DNA of 28,092 bases from Cyclostephanos tholiformis (GCA_036939975.1 JALLPB010000047.1:1-28092); one strand, 5' to 3'; counted from the stretch's first letter, positions 1-10,625 are shown. The notes: a model not told the origin generated them from the sequence alone. Numbers and translations are program-made.

Positions 1-410
1 AAGCTGGGCCTGTCTGTTAAGCTATTAATCACAGTTAGGTCAGCGTGCAGGCCAGCTGTTTATGTAGTTGCCCTCTTTATCTACATAGGGACGGCTGGGT
101 ACTGCAGACGCAACCACAACCATTGGTATAATCAGACAGGCGGTGGGGGGGGGAATGCTGGCCAAGGCCCAACATGAAGCAAGGAGCTCCTGAGCATGTC
201 ATGTTCGATAATACCGGCCAGGTTGATGCCGCTAACTTCTAGCACTCCCTGAAAGGTATGGCAAATTTTTTGCATGCTACATACAGCGCTGAGGTCTCAG
301 AGGCAATCCTCAAGATGCAGGATGTTGTTATCACCATTGAAGAAGACCACCCCCAGCATGTCAACCCCATGACAAAGAAACCTATCCCCCTGACCTCCTG
401 AGAGAAATAT

Positions 411-1330
411 AAATGGAAGAAAACCTACACAGAACAGTCTAACAGACTCAAAACTTACAAGGAAAGCATCCCCAAGGCCTACATTTATATCTACAATCAA
501 TGCTCCACCAATCTAAAAAATGATCTCAAAGCATCCTCCGCTTTTCCTGCCATTGAAGTGGCAAAAGACCCCATTGGTCTCCTAAAATTAATTCAGGGTC
601 TCTATTATTCTTTTGACTTGAAGACACAGAGTGTGATGCCACGGTCACCTCACAAAAAAAGCTGTTCACCTTCTACCAGAAAGAAGGGATGGATAATAGT
701 ACTTACCATCACCCATCACGAATTCATCGTGCTCATCGATACTATCGAGACATACAGCAGCACCAGCACCATCAGTGTTATCCCTACTTTTGTCATGCAA
801 ATGCTACATAACATGCAAACGGCAGGCACCTGCACCAACCCCGCCAACCCCACCAAGGAAAAGCTTACTACTGCCCACAAGAAGGTTTGCGACAAATTTC
901 TTGCCACTCTGATGCTAAGTGGGGCCAACAGGGACCAATATGGTGCATTGCACATTGAACTTGCCAACCAGTATGGTTTTGGGAACAACCTGTACCCAAA
1001 AATCAATCGATCAGTGTTTGATGATGATGAATTGATGCAAGGACAGTGCCCCCCGCATACCCCATCCTCCCCATCACCACCAACAATAACCACATACCAT
1101 CATGAAACAGGAAGAAAAAAACCTTGTCTTTGCACAACAAAACTCTGATGGTAAACCATCCTCACAGGCCCCTTCATCTGCGAGGAGTACAGCTTCCAGC
1201 TCCAGCTCCAGCTCTTGCCAGAACAATAAATCAAAACAGTGATTTGTTGCAATTGTGGACAGCAGGGTCATGTCTTGGCTGTTTGCCCCAACAAAAAAAA
1301 CGAGAATATTCATACCATCTCTGCTGACCC
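411..1330 (+). pseudogene. Copia Gag remnant with CCHC zinc knuckle
   Basis: One frame is open from about 405 to 1148 and resumes at 1239 after a stop. The first part has the copia Gag layout: an alpha-helical region with LLKLI and a later block containing ANQYGFGNNLYP, like the conserved end of diatom copia Gag. Downstream the motif C-x2-C-x4-H-x4-C (CCNCGQQGHVLAVC) is a retroviral-type zinc knuckle that binds element RNA. No ATG opens the frame at 558; the codon there is GTG inside a longer open stretch that begins after a TGA near 402. I read it as a broken Gag, not an expressed host gene. Confidence 0.82.
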
Positions 1331-1678
1331 AGACAATGCCTCCACCGCCAGTGCCAAGGGTAGTGTGAAGAATACTCACCACCCAACACTGCCGCTCTCT
1401 TCACTCAGGATGCCACCTCCTCATCCCAGCAATGCCCCATCAGTTTGGACCTCCTTTTACTTGACACCCAACCTGATCATGTTGACAACATTCGCCCTGC
1501 AGCGCGCCCCATCCATGTTCACTGCAATAAAGTGATGTTGAACACCACACTTGAGGTGGACTTTGACAACACACCAGTATATTTGTTCATGGGCGACATT
1601 GAATGGAGGATTTGAGTAATCAAGGAATGTTGCCGGGGCATTATTTTTACTCTACCATACACATGCCTTCCAAAAATA

Positions 1679-2261
1679 ATGCTGGTCCATCTCCTCCATT
1701 GGCTCAATAATTTCCCGGTGGACGAAGGTGTTTCATCTCGTTTTAGCCCTCATGAGATTATCTTCCGACACAAACTCGATGCCAAATGCCACTGTCGGGC
1801 ACCATTTGGCACCTATTGTGAGGTTTATGAAGAAAATGACCCCACCAACAGTATGATGTCCCATGGCATTCCTGCCATTTGTTGGATCCTTCTGGCAACC
1901 TTCAAGGGATGTATAGCTTCCTTAATCTAGCCACTGGCCTTGTCATCAAATGCCAATGTTTTATGGAACTCCCTGCTACCAAGCCGGTCATCAGACACGT
2001 TGCCAAACTTGCCGGCCCCAAAGGCATCTCCCTTCATTGATGTTCATGGATCGCCACAAAATTCCTTTTGATTGGCCCCGTGATATGGCTCATGATGATG
2101 ACCATGACACTACACTGATGGCTGCGTACCCTCAAATCTCCACAGAGATGCCAGGGGTGATTCTCTCTTGCCATAACCCTTCAGTCCCTGTGGCCAACGC
2201 TTCTTCCCCTATGGCAACCGATGACATTGATTGGGAAAACATAGCGGATGCAGCTGCATGA
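1679..2261 (+). pseudogene. Copia integrase C-terminal remnant
   Basis: The frame at 1679 encodes HWLNNFPVDEGVS, then SPHEII and a block ending in NDPTNSM. This matches the conserved stretch after the catalytic core of copia integrases, where a tryptophan–leucine–asparagine element precedes a 'GVS...SP' turn. After a frame change at about 1935–1950, residues resembling the post-integrase linker (LATGLVIK-like, then an acidic stretch and EMPGVI) follow. The catalytic core that should lie upstream is absent: only about 150 bp separate unrelated sequence from this fragment. It cannot encode a working integrase. Confidence 0.75.
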
Positions 2262-2876
2262 AATGCAGATTCGGAGGACTCTGACCTACTTCCTCCTCCA
2301 CCTCCCATGGTTACGGTAAAAAAGGATGATAACATATATGTTCCTACTCCTCACCCTGCACCCTTACCTTTCATTAAGAAGGAGGCCCCCCCTCCCCCAC
2401 CACTTCCCACACAACTATCATCACCTCCATCAACTTCTTCTTCTTGTGGCTCTCGTGTCTTGCACCTTCCCCCTCCTTCCATATCAACCAGATCTGGATG
2501 ATCTAGTTGCCTCCCCCTATGACTGCATGATTATCACCTATTTACTACTGTTGCTGCTGAGAAACACCTTCGATTAGAATTTCCCTACCATACTGCTGGC
2601 GGTACGGATGTTGATCTTGCCATCCAGGATGAAGAATGAATGGCACATCTCTGCCACTATGTCATGGTTCATACAGCCACATCCTTGGCTTTAGCCAATC
2701 AAGGCCAACCTACCAAAAAGCAGTACAGTCTCCGCACGGGCCTTAAACAGTTTGGCCAATGTGCCAACACCGCTGTCACCAAGGAACTATCTCAAATGCA
2801 CACAATGAATTGCTCTTGACCCTGTGACCCTCACCAACTCACTCATGATGATCATCGTCAAGCTCTTTCATCTCTC

Positions 2877-3613
2877 ATGTTTTTAACAGAGAAGCAAACA
2901 GGCAAGGTAAAGGCATGTGCCTGTGCTAATGGTAGCATCCAATGCCAACACATTGCTAAAGAGGAGGCTGCTGTCCCAATGGTAACGTCCAATGCCATCT
3001 TCATCCAAGGAATGATTTTTGCTCATGAACATCAAGATGTTGCTACCAGTGATATCCCATGTGCCTTTTTGCAGGCTGATAACCTGGATTACGTCCTCAT
3101 GTGGCTTGATGACATCCTCTCAGAATTACTATGCTTCCCATCATCTCCACAATGATTGCAAGGGGCACACTGGTTCCATCCTTACATTTGGTCACGGTGC
3201 TACTACCAGCTCATCTACCACGAAGAAAATCCCTTCCAAAAGTTCTTGCAAAAGTGAACTCATCGGTCTTTTTGACAAAGTCAGAGATGTTCTCTGGACA
3301 CACCAATTCCTGGAAGCACAGGGGTACAAAATCAAAACCAATGTTGTCTATCAAGACAACATGAGTACATTGTCTCTCACCAAAAATGGTTATGTCTTGC
3401 TACCACCATACAGGTGAACTTGATTTACAATATTGCCCTACCAAGCAAATGTGGGCGGACGTCCTTACAAAACCCCTCCAGAGTGCCAAGTTCTACCTTA
3501 TGTGTGCATTCTTGATGAATTGCCCCATTGACTATTCTGATACTCCAGATCCACTTCCTTCCTCCAAACCACGGTTGACAATGAAACCAACTTCTATCTC
3601 TCCTTCTCCTTGA
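2877..3613 (+). pseudogene. Copia reverse transcriptase and RNase H remnants
   Basis: The frame at 2877 gives LTEKQTGKVKACACANGS, the start of the copia RT fingers, continuing to SDIPCAFLQAD, the motif A region (normally D-x-x-x-A-F). At about 3120 the sequence jumps to RNase H in another frame (3160–3390), with GHTGSILTFG, then SCKSELIGL and VYQDNMSTLSL. A second deletion removes the stretch before GELDLQYCPT, after which the frame at 3386 ends with ADVLTKPLQSAKFY. The YVDD box and the thumb are therefore missing. At least two internal deletions and two frame changes are visible. Confidence 0.82.
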
Positions 3614-4205
3614 CCATGCTTCATCCCCTCAGACAAACCTACTGATACTCCAATGAAGGCATGATCCCTTTGGCCCACTCCTTAACTGCGGGGGTGTGTT
3701 GCGACACCATCTCATGATAAGGTCATACCAATTCCCATTTGTGCACCCATCATGAACAGTGTGACGTGGAGGGACAAATTGTTCCCTTGCCCCTCCACTC
3801 CTTCACCTCTTACTAGTGGCCCTAGTGCCACCTTTATGAGAGCAATAGCTCATAATCTAATCAATATCTCGATTTCCAATGTTAAATCGGCAATTGATTA
3901 GTCCAATTGCTACCACCTCAACAGTGTTCCTACGTTAAAAAAAATCGCTAAACTCTAATTTGAATCGATTCCCACATCTGATGCTGGCCCCGATCATTTC
4001 CATTCCTAAGTCTGAGGATGTGGGGCCTATTAATCAATTACTTTCCCTCTGGTATTCCACTAGAGATACTTCGGGGCGCAAGGATAAAAACCTCTTTTTG
4101 CCATGTGGCACCCAAAAAGAACAAACAAGACAATAACTATTTATTTCCTCAAGATTAATTTATCAAAACACTTTAAATTTTATCAATAGTTTATGTTCAT
4201 ATTTG

Positions 4206-7025
4206 TCACAGGCTTTCATAGCCCTTTGGGACTCTCTTGAAAAAGCTAGTACTTGATAAAGAAGATTGCTGGGTTTCATAAGCATCGTCAATTGCACAAC
4301 AAGTAGGTGGTGTCAGGGGTGTCTGAGTATCCTCAGTGTCTTTATCCGATAAATGAGCATCAGCGATCTCTTTCGCAACCTTCTCTACAATATGCAGAGC
4401 TGATTTGGTAGCTTGATGTTCATCACCAAAGTTCTGTTGATAGATGGAAAGAGCCTTCCGATATTCGCCCTCAGCACTACTCAGATCGCCACGTTGGTAG
4501 TGGACATTTCCAATTCGTTTGTGTGCACCTGCCACTTCGGGGTGAAAATGGCCCACTTCGGAGCATTTAATTTTGAGAACTTCAGTAAATGTTTCAATGG
4601 CATGGTCAAAGTTTCCTTTTTTGGCGTGGATAAGGGCAATACTCTTCATGGTTGGAATGACATCCGGATGTTTCGTTCCGTAGGCAGACTTATTGATACG
4701 AAGAGCCTCTTTGTAGTAATTCATTGCGCCGTCAAGATTCTTCTCTATATAATGAACACTACCAATGCATACTAGCGTCGTGGCAACAATGGGATCGTTT
4801 CGTCCGAGAGTTATTTGATAAATCTTGGCCGAATTCTTGTAGCAGCGCATGGCCTCATCCAATTTCCCACTTCGCTGGTGTATGCCACCAATGTAGTGGA
4901 GAACCTGGGCCACATCAGGATGATCAGTCGTACCATAAGTTCGTGTTGCTAAATCATATGCCTCGTGATAGTGAGACATCGCCTCCTCTAGCTTGCCCAT
5001 CTTGGAGAAGATACCACCAATTCTCGATAGGATGGACGTCACTAACGGTCCTGATGTCTTCTCGTTAAAGTTTTGACGCATAATGTCTATCGCATCCTGA
5101 AAGCAGTTCATGGCCAAATCAAGCTCACCTCGCTTGGTGTGGACCATACCCATGATCTTAAGGGTCGAAGCCACGTCTTGAAGGGCCAATCGTGAATGCC
5201 CGCCCATTTCTTGAGCACGCTTGCTCGCGGACTTGTAAATGGAGAGTGCCTCTCCGTAAAATCTGAGAGCATCCTCCAATTCGCCTTGGCGATAATGCAC
5301 GTTGCCCATGCATGAAAGAGCGCTGGCAACATCACAGCAAGGACCGTCACCCTTCCTTTCATTGATAGTCTTATATATTTTTCGAGCTTCTTGGAATTTG
5401 CTCATAGCCTCGTCGAGCTGCCCTTGCTCTGCAAGGACCATGCCGATATTTTTCATGGTTCCAGCTACATGAGGATGATCCTGCCCAAGCGCCTCCTGAT
5501 AAACTGTGAGTGCCTCATTGTACTTCTCCAGCTCCAGTTGCACATTGTTCAATTTATAATACAAACCGCCCATTGCAATCAGGATAGATGCATCACTTAA
5601 ATGTGCGTCTTGGCCGAAATCCGATGCTGTTCGCTTGCGAGGTGTACCAGGAAAGAAAGTGGTGCGAGATGTGGCTTCCCGCTGAGCACAGAGGGCCAAT
5701 TCATAAATGTCCAGTGCAAGTTGCCATTCCTCCCTCCAAGCCAGTAGCTTCTGGGATGCGGGACTGTGCTTTGTGTCACAATCAGTAGACGTACGCGTGC
5801 TTTGAATCAGTTCATATTTTCGTAGAACCTCAGCATACTTCTTCTCGTGTTTATCAGTGTTGCATCCACCGTACGAATCAATTACAGTGCGATAGGTATC
5901 AACGGCATCCGCAAATTCATTGTCCTCCTTTGGAATAGTACTTCCCTCAAATGTCGTAGGAAATCTCGTCTGCCGCAGTGGTGGAAGTGCAGACACGCTT
6001 ACTTGCGTGTCATTTTTGGTCGAGACACGCATCCGTCGTCTTCGGTGAGTGTCGTGACTATATGTCGATCCGGACGTATTGTCGTCAAGGCTTGTGCAAT
6101 TTGCAGAACGTTCATCCCCAGTACATACTGTGAATTCTCTGGCGTCATTGTCATTCCTCGTTTCTTCATCTTGATCCTTGAATTCCTCTAATGCAGGCTT
6201 GGACCCGCGGAAACTAATGCCACGAAACAGCTCATCCAATGCCTTGACATCCTCATTGATCTCGGTCATAATATTCTTATGCCCCTCGGCGAAGAACACA
6301 CCAGCGGAACTACCAAGGCAAGTTGCCATGCCGGTACTCAGCTGCTCTTCTATGTTCATTCTGAAAGATTGCATTTTCGTCTTTTCGTCGTAGTATTTCA
6401 TAGCGGCTGCGTCTTCTCCACGAAGAGAATGAACTTTGCCAAGGTTTGATAGCGTGGTTATCATATCACCCAGAGATTTTCGTTGCGTAGCAACCATATC
6501 TTGATCAGATGTCGTGAACGATTTGTCTTTGGCTACTACCGTCGACAGGTACGGTGATGATGAAGACGAAGTAACCGATATGCCTCCCCTGGGTGTGTAA
6601 GGCGCACTCGATTGACTCGCCGACAAGCCACTCACCAAACTCTCATCACCATTATCGGTACTGTCTAAACTTGGCATGGAGCTCAACGAGCTACAAACGA
6701 CGCTGCGATTTTCGTTGAGACTTTCCCTCAATGCAGCCGTCGCCTCGTCGTACTCCCCATTTCGAATGTGATACTCTCCCATTCTAAGGAGTGATGATGC
6801 CAGCTGGGACCGAGCATGTTGGAATTGAGCTTGGTGTTTTTGAAGCTCAGTTACTAAGACTTGATAGTCTTGCGCCTTTGCTTTGAAGCCCCCCGTAGAG
6901 CCCTTGGAACCGCGACTGCCAGTAGTGCCTTGTGTTGAAACGCTTGCACAATCCGAAGCATGATAGGTCCGATGTGGCGAGAGGGAAAGGTGGGAGGCGA
7001 GATAGGAAGCGAACATATGATTCAT
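4206..7025 (-). CDS. Kinesin-light-chain-like tetratricopeptide repeat protein
   Basis: A single intronless 939-residue frame starts at an ATG at 7025; the next Met is residue 4, so the exact start could shift slightly. Residues about 478–880 hold eight or nine tandem TPR units with the roughly 42-residue spacing of the kinesin light chain class. Each shows the W/G-x-x-Y/H, A-x-x-x-Y and P-like pattern, for example MGNVHYRQGELEDALRFY and IGGIHQRSGKLDEAMRCY. Isolated TPR-like helices also occur near 75–105 and 185–215. The long Ser/Thr/Asp-rich segments (about 105–180 and 280–365) look disordered. The N-terminus is Ser/Thr/Gly-rich and does not show a convincing signal peptide. TPR arrays of this type bind peptide partners; the partner here cannot be read. 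No kinesin heavy-chain-binding heptad region is evident, so I would not call it a true kinesin light chain. Such proteins are expanded families in diatoms. Confidence 0.88.
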   Translation of the reverse strand: MNHMFASYLASHLSLSPHRTYHASDCASVSTQGTTGSRGSKGSTGGFKAKAQDYQVLVTELQKHQAQFQHARSQLASSLLRMGEYHIRNGEYDEATAALRESLNENRSVVCSSLSSMPSLDSTDNGDESLVSGLSASQSSAPYTPRGGISVTSSSSSPYLSTVVAKDKSFTTSDQDMVATQRKSLGDMITTLSNLGKVHSLRGEDAAAMKYYDEKTKMQSFRMNIEEQLSTGMATCLGSSAGVFFAEGHKNIMTEINEDVKALDELFRGISFRGSKPALEEFKDQDEETRNDNDAREFTVCTGDERSANCTSLDDNTSGSTYSHDTHRRRRMRVSTKNDTQVSVSALPPLRQTRFPTTFEGSTIPKEDNEFADAVDTYRTVIDSYGGCNTDKHEKKYAEVLRKYELIQSTRTSTDCDTKHSPASQKLLAWREEWQLALDIYELALCAQREATSRTTFFPGTPRKRTASDFGQDAHLSDASILIAMGGLYYKLNNVQLELEKYNEALTVYQEALGQDHPHVAGTMKNIGMVLAEQGQLDEAMSKFQEARKIYKTINERKGDGPCCDVASALSCMGNVHYRQGELEDALRFYGEALSIYKSASKRAQEMGGHSRLALQDVASTLKIMGMVHTKRGELDLAMNCFQDAIDIMRQNFNEKTSGPLVTSILSRIGGIFSKMGKLEEAMSHYHEAYDLATRTYGTTDHPDVAQVLHYIGGIHQRSGKLDEAMRCYKNSAKIYQITLGRNDPIVATTLVCIGSVHYIEKNLDGAMNYYKEALRINKSAYGTKHPDVIPTMKSIALIHAKKGNFDHAIETFTEVLKIKCSEVGHFHPEVAGAHKRIGNVHYQRGDLSSAEGEYRKALSIYQQNFGDEHQATKSALHIVEKVAKEIADAHLSDKDTEDTQTPLTPPTCCAIDDAYETQQSSLSSTSFFKRVPKGYESL

Positions 7026-7806
7026 AGTATTTTGGCTGAGGTTTATGCGTTAGTCCGGTGAAAATGTTCTCTGCCGACTGTGCTCCTAAGAACAGTGCCG
7101 TGAGTACCGTGCTCCTACTCGCGAGAGTTGATGGATAAATTAACAAATGCACATGTCAACTGTTTATGACAGAATGTGTTGATAAGTGTAGTTGAATGGG
7201 GTGTCGATATTATGGAGTGGACAAACCATACCGTCGCCATGTGTATGGCATGTTCTCGCCTCCTGCATCACGTTCCCGCATAAAATCGCCACTGGCGACC
7301 GGAATGGGAGAAGAAGATTTTTTTCCTACTGTACAAACACTGGAATTCTGTACTTCCAGCCGTTGAGATGCCGAAGTTTCTTACTTTTCAGATCAGATTT
7401 TTGAAGAAGGTCTCTCATTCAAACTGGCGACGTTAATCAGAGTTGTGTGTAGGAGCTCAATACTGCATTGCTTAAAAGGCGAGTTTGAACCACAAAAAAT
7501 TTGGGAAATAGGGAGAAATATCATGGGCTTCCGAGCTCGGTGTCCGCACAGACAGCGACAGAAACACCGGGACGATGCGATGACCAAACCAAAACTTTAT
7601 TTTTTCGACCTTTCCCGCTAAGAAAAAGTTCACTTTTAATAATTTTGTAATGAATAACTATTCCTACGTTCGGGTAGGAGTCCCCGGCTTCTTTCGAAAT
7701 CCTAACAACCACGCATTCCCATTTTTGCATCGCCACCGCCGCATTGGCTCCCACACACATACTCTCCTCCACACAAGGCCGAATCGAAATTAAACTTTAA
7801 TCCACC
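7026..7806. promoter_or_regulatory. Divergent intergenic region between TPR gene and Hsp40
   Basis: These 781 bases separate two genes that point away from each other, so they should contain both promoters and 5' UTRs. Short frames on both strands lack recognisable motifs and have different composition from the flanking genes. I looked for a heat shock element (alternating nGAAn blocks) ahead of the Hsp40. Only an imperfect TTCTTTCGAA near 7690 is present, and its spacing is not canonical. No TATA box can be claimed with confidence. Confidence 0.45.
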
Positions 7807-9239
7807 ATGTTTTTCGGAGGCAATCCATTCCACGGCGGCATGCCCGGGGGCATACCGGGGGGGTCGGGCCGCGGCGCTACCCGCAGCGATGTCGACACGA
7901 CCAAGCTCTACGAGACCCTCGGCGTCGACAAGGACGCGAGCAAGAAAGACATACGCAAGGCCTACATGAAGCTCAGCAGGACCCACCACCCTGACAAGGG
8001 GGGAGACGAACACAAGTTCAAGGAGATCTCTGCCGCATACGAGATCCTGAGCGACGATGACAAGCGCGCGCAGTATGACAAGTACGGCCTCGACGGAGTT
8101 TCCGGCGACGACGTCGGCGCGGCGGGGGGGGAGGACCTATTCTCCATGTTCTTCGGGGGGGGAGGGAGATCCCGTCGCAACTCCGGGCCGCGCAAGGGGC
8201 CGTCCGTAAACCATCCCATGAAGGTGAGCCTCGAGGATCTTTACAACGGCAAGACGGTGAAGCTCGCCGTCAACCGCAAGGTCATACAGGGTACTCCTGT
8301 CGAGTGTACCCGCTGCAAGGGCCAGGGGGCCATCGTGGAGGTACGCCAGATGGGACCGGGGATGATCACACAGATGCAACGCCAATGCGATCAATGTGGG
8401 GGCCAGGGACAACAGTGCACGTTTAAGTCCGAACGTAAGGTGAGTAGTAGGACGACGTGGCGCGCGCATTCGATTGGGCGAGTCCGCTCGTTTCCTCTTT
8501 AACCTGACCTGGCGAAACTTGCATTTGTGTTTGTTCATTTCATTTTTCATCTCAACCCGTCTCCCCCCCACTCCCATCCCCTCTCTCCGCTCGGTTTTCA
8601 TCCTCGTAATTGCGACAATCGAAGATTCTGGAGGTGCACGTCGATAAGGGGATGTGCGAGGGCGACAAAATCACTTTTGGCGGCATGAGCGATGAGGTTC
8701 CAAAGATGGAGCCTGGGGATATCAACTTCATCGTCCAAGAGAAGGAGCACGAGCTCTTCAAGCGTAAGGGCGCCGATCTCCTCGTGGTTAAGGAGGTGAG
8801 TTTGAATCAGGCCCTTTGCGGTTTCACGTGGAAAATCAAGCATCTGGACGGACGCGTACTCGTTATCAAATCGCGGCCGGGGGAGGTGATCAAGCCGGAG
8901 ATGAACACGAAGGAGGCGCTGCCATTCGTGAAGGTGCTTCCCGACGAGGGCATGCCATCGAAGGGAAATCCGTTCGTAAGGGGGAATATGTACGTCATGT
9001 TCCGGGTGGAATTCCCGGATGACAACGAGCTCCCATCGAACGTCATCGATCAACTCAGGAGTCTCTTGCCGGAGCCTGACGTACCCGAGGAGTACGACCC
9101 CGACGAGGTGGAGGTGGTGCATTTGAACCCAGCGGACTTGCGATCGTTCGGAAAGGGGGGAGCGAATCAATCGAGCAATGAGGCGCACGACGAAGACGAG
9201 GATGGTGGAGGGCGGCCCGTTCAATGCCAGCAATCGTAG
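7807..9239 (+). CDS. DnaJ/Hsp40 co-chaperone, DNAJA type, farnesylation motif
   Basis: Two exons, 7807–8439 and 8625–9239, are joined by a phase-0 intron of 185 bp (donor GTGAGT at 8440, acceptor AG at 8623–8624). The product is 415 residues, the usual length for class A Hsp40s. The ATG sits in CCACCATGT. Residues about 33–95 form the J domain with HPD at 61–63, which stimulates Hsp70 ATPase. A Gly/Phe-rich linker (about 95–125) follows, then a zinc region with CTRCKGQG (167–174) and CDQCGGQG (194–201). The C-terminal peptide-binding domain starts at KILEVHVDKGM, formed exactly across the splice. The protein ends in CQQS, a CaaX-type farnesylation box like those of cytosolic DNAJA1 and Ydj1. 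It should therefore act in the cytosol or on membranes with Hsp70. Oddly, only two of the four usual CxxCxGxG motifs exist (see findings). A GTGAGT at 8796 lies in coding sequence and is not a splice site, because the frame reads through the conserved ALCGF block. Confidence 0.93.
8440..8624 (+). other. Intron of the Hsp40 gene
   Basis: It begins GTGAGTAG, contains stops in the exon 1 frame and has a strongly pyrimidine-rich stretch around 8530–8600. It ends in CGAAG, just before the codons for ILEVHV. Joining gives SERK followed by ILEVHVDKGM, as expected for class A Hsp40s. Confidence 0.88.
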
Positions 9240-9916
9240 AGCGTGGGATTATGTGAAAATCCAAAGTTAGCAATTTTTTTTTCCAGAGGAGTGTCGTTGC
9301 ATGTGTGTAAAGAATGGCTTGAACTCTGACATGGTTTGCTGTGCGCATGGAAATTCACTTTTTAGGGTCGCCATTTACAGCCTAATAAAAGTTTTGCCAT
9401 TTATGTATGCGAATAGCGGTACAGAGTCAACCTCTGCCAAAAGAGTCCGCCTATACAAATCTCTTCCTCTCGCAAAACAAGGTCAACGTGCCTTTGTGCC
9501 TCTCGCCAATGGCTCGAGAAAATGAAAAATTGTTCACATCATGTGCACTATCAATCCCCGACTACGTGGATCAAGTGGAAAGACAAGGTTGGGTTTGGAC
9601 AAATATTTATTTGGTGCCACCCCTGCCCCCGTTCCTTCGGCGATTGATGCTCCCTCCATTAACATTTCCCATCAACAACGAAGACGAGTCGCCAACAATT
9701 GAATCCATCGTGTTTGTAGTCGATGGGATGTTTACGTGTTTGAAAGACTCAACTGCGATCATTTTTAACGATATCCGAAGCTGAACTCTTGAACTTGCTT
9801 TCGTATGTAATTTAGAAATGTGAGGCTCGACCATCGACCTATTAGCTGAATTGAGAAAGTGGGTACGCCGGCAAGGTACATTGCCATGGCCGCTCCAGAT
9901 CGGATAGAGTGCATCC
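9240..9916. other. Intergenic, no supported gene
   Basis: This is the 3' flank of the Hsp40 gene up to the truncated end of the retroelement. One ATG-initiated frame of 125 codons (9407–9784, +) has no family motif, lies beyond an AT-rich 3' UTR-like stretch, and overlaps an opposite frame of 75 codons. I treat it as chance. No LTR or inverted repeat matching the far end of the element could be seen by eye. Confidence 0.4.
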
Positions 9917-10625
9917 CTATTTCCGAATGTCGATGCCCAGCTTTACTTCGCCATAGGCGACGACACCATCCTTCAGCAGGTTTGCAACCATCTCTGATTT
10001 GATGCTTATAATTTTGTGGTTACTCATGGCGAGGGAAACAGGAGAGTCCTTATTAGTTCCTTCATACGAAAGTATCCTTGTGACTACTGAAGCCCAAAGT
10101 TTGACTGGGCACAAACTTGTGTCCGAAGTTCTCCACTGGGTAACAGTGTCTTCCTTTCTCTCATTCTTTTGGCACTCAAAAGTGATTGAGACACAGTCTG
10201 CTAAGTTCAATCCGGGCGATGTGTGGCTTAGGGTATCCCCTCCCTTGATAAATGTAATGTTTCGGAGGCAAAGTAATTTTGTTTGGCGCTGTTCCTCCTT
10301 TGGCACTTTGGAGTATTCGCACGAACGCATTGCCCAGAAATGCGCGCCTGCTGCGAGTGTTGCAATAACTCCCTGTAAATCTGTAAGCAGAGAGGAGAGG
10401 AGGAAACAATAGATGCAGACAGGTAAGGCCTTTTGTTGCTTTGTTTTTGGATCGTTCTTCGAATACGATCTTAGTTAGCATTGTAGAAGTCTGCTAACGT
10501 TGCGTTCTGCATCCCGGTGAGGGTCTTCTTGCCCGTTTTCTCTGAAGGTCGCAGCCACTGTGTTAATGGCACCAGCGACTGATGTTTTAGCCAGGGGACC
10601 ATCACCTGGTTGCCAAAATGTGATG
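9917..10625 (-). pseudogene. Tyrosine recombinase, truncated
   Basis: The frame runs from about 10625 to a stop at 9917 and is interrupted by one TAA at 10475–10477, where a Gln codon (CAA) would fit. Upstream of that stop lies an alpha-helical, SAM-like N-domain (TSVAGAINTVAATFRENGQ). After it comes DPKTKQQKALPVCIY, then AHFWAMRSCEYSKVP, whose Arg would be the first catalytic residue of the tyrosine recombinase fold. Then come TKLLCLRNITF, SITFECQKN and LCPVKLWASVVTRIL. The frame stops right after KLGIDIRK, before the HxxR box, the second His/Trp and the nucleophilic Tyr. It is an incomplete and inactive integrase-equivalent. The match is to recombinase-like proteins I recall from diatom genomes; no search was run. 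Confidence 0.78.

Larger units (their letters stand above)
270..3700 (+). mobile_element. Degenerate, internally deleted Ty1/copia LTR retrotransposon
   Basis: Fragments of a Pol/Gag polyprotein occur in canonical copia order on the + strand, in at least three reading frames with many stops. They are a Gag core (about 411–1148), a CCHC zinc knuckle (about 1239–1290), the C-terminal part of integrase (1679–1930), the linker after integrase (about 1930–2265), the start of reverse transcriptase (about 2877–3120), RNase H (about 3150–3390) and the polyprotein tail with the ADVLTKPLQ motif (about 3410–3530). Copia order (integrase before RT) separates it from gypsy. The protease, most of the integrase core with its D,D-35-E residues, and the RT catalytic block with its Asp-Asp pair are missing, so it cannot be autonomous. 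The tail is followed at about 3690 by a G-rich stretch and TGTTGCGACA, a plausible polypurine tract and LTR start, but I found no matching left LTR, so the borders are approximate. Confidence 0.9.

Noticed and set aside
1..160. Left LTR end and tRNA primer site (TTGGTATAATCAGA near 123)
   Set aside because: It resembles a Met-tRNA primer site, but the upstream sequence does not match the candidate 3' LTR, so the assignment cannot be supported.
7680..7700. Heat shock element before the Hsp40
   Set aside because: The TTC and GAA blocks do not have the required spacing, and only one imperfect instance exists.
8796..8801. GTGAGT inside the Hsp40, resembling a splice donor
   Set aside because: The frame reads through it into the conserved SLNQALCGF block, so it is coding.
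8598..9233. 211-codon open frame antisense to Hsp40 exon 2
   Set aside because: It lies entirely opposite a conserved exon, its residues have no domain pattern, and it is explained by the GC-rich codon use of the sense gene.
9407..9784. 125-codon plus-strand ORF after the Hsp40 gene
   Set aside because: It has no motif, lies in a 3' flank and overlaps an opposite ORF; it is not supported as a gene.
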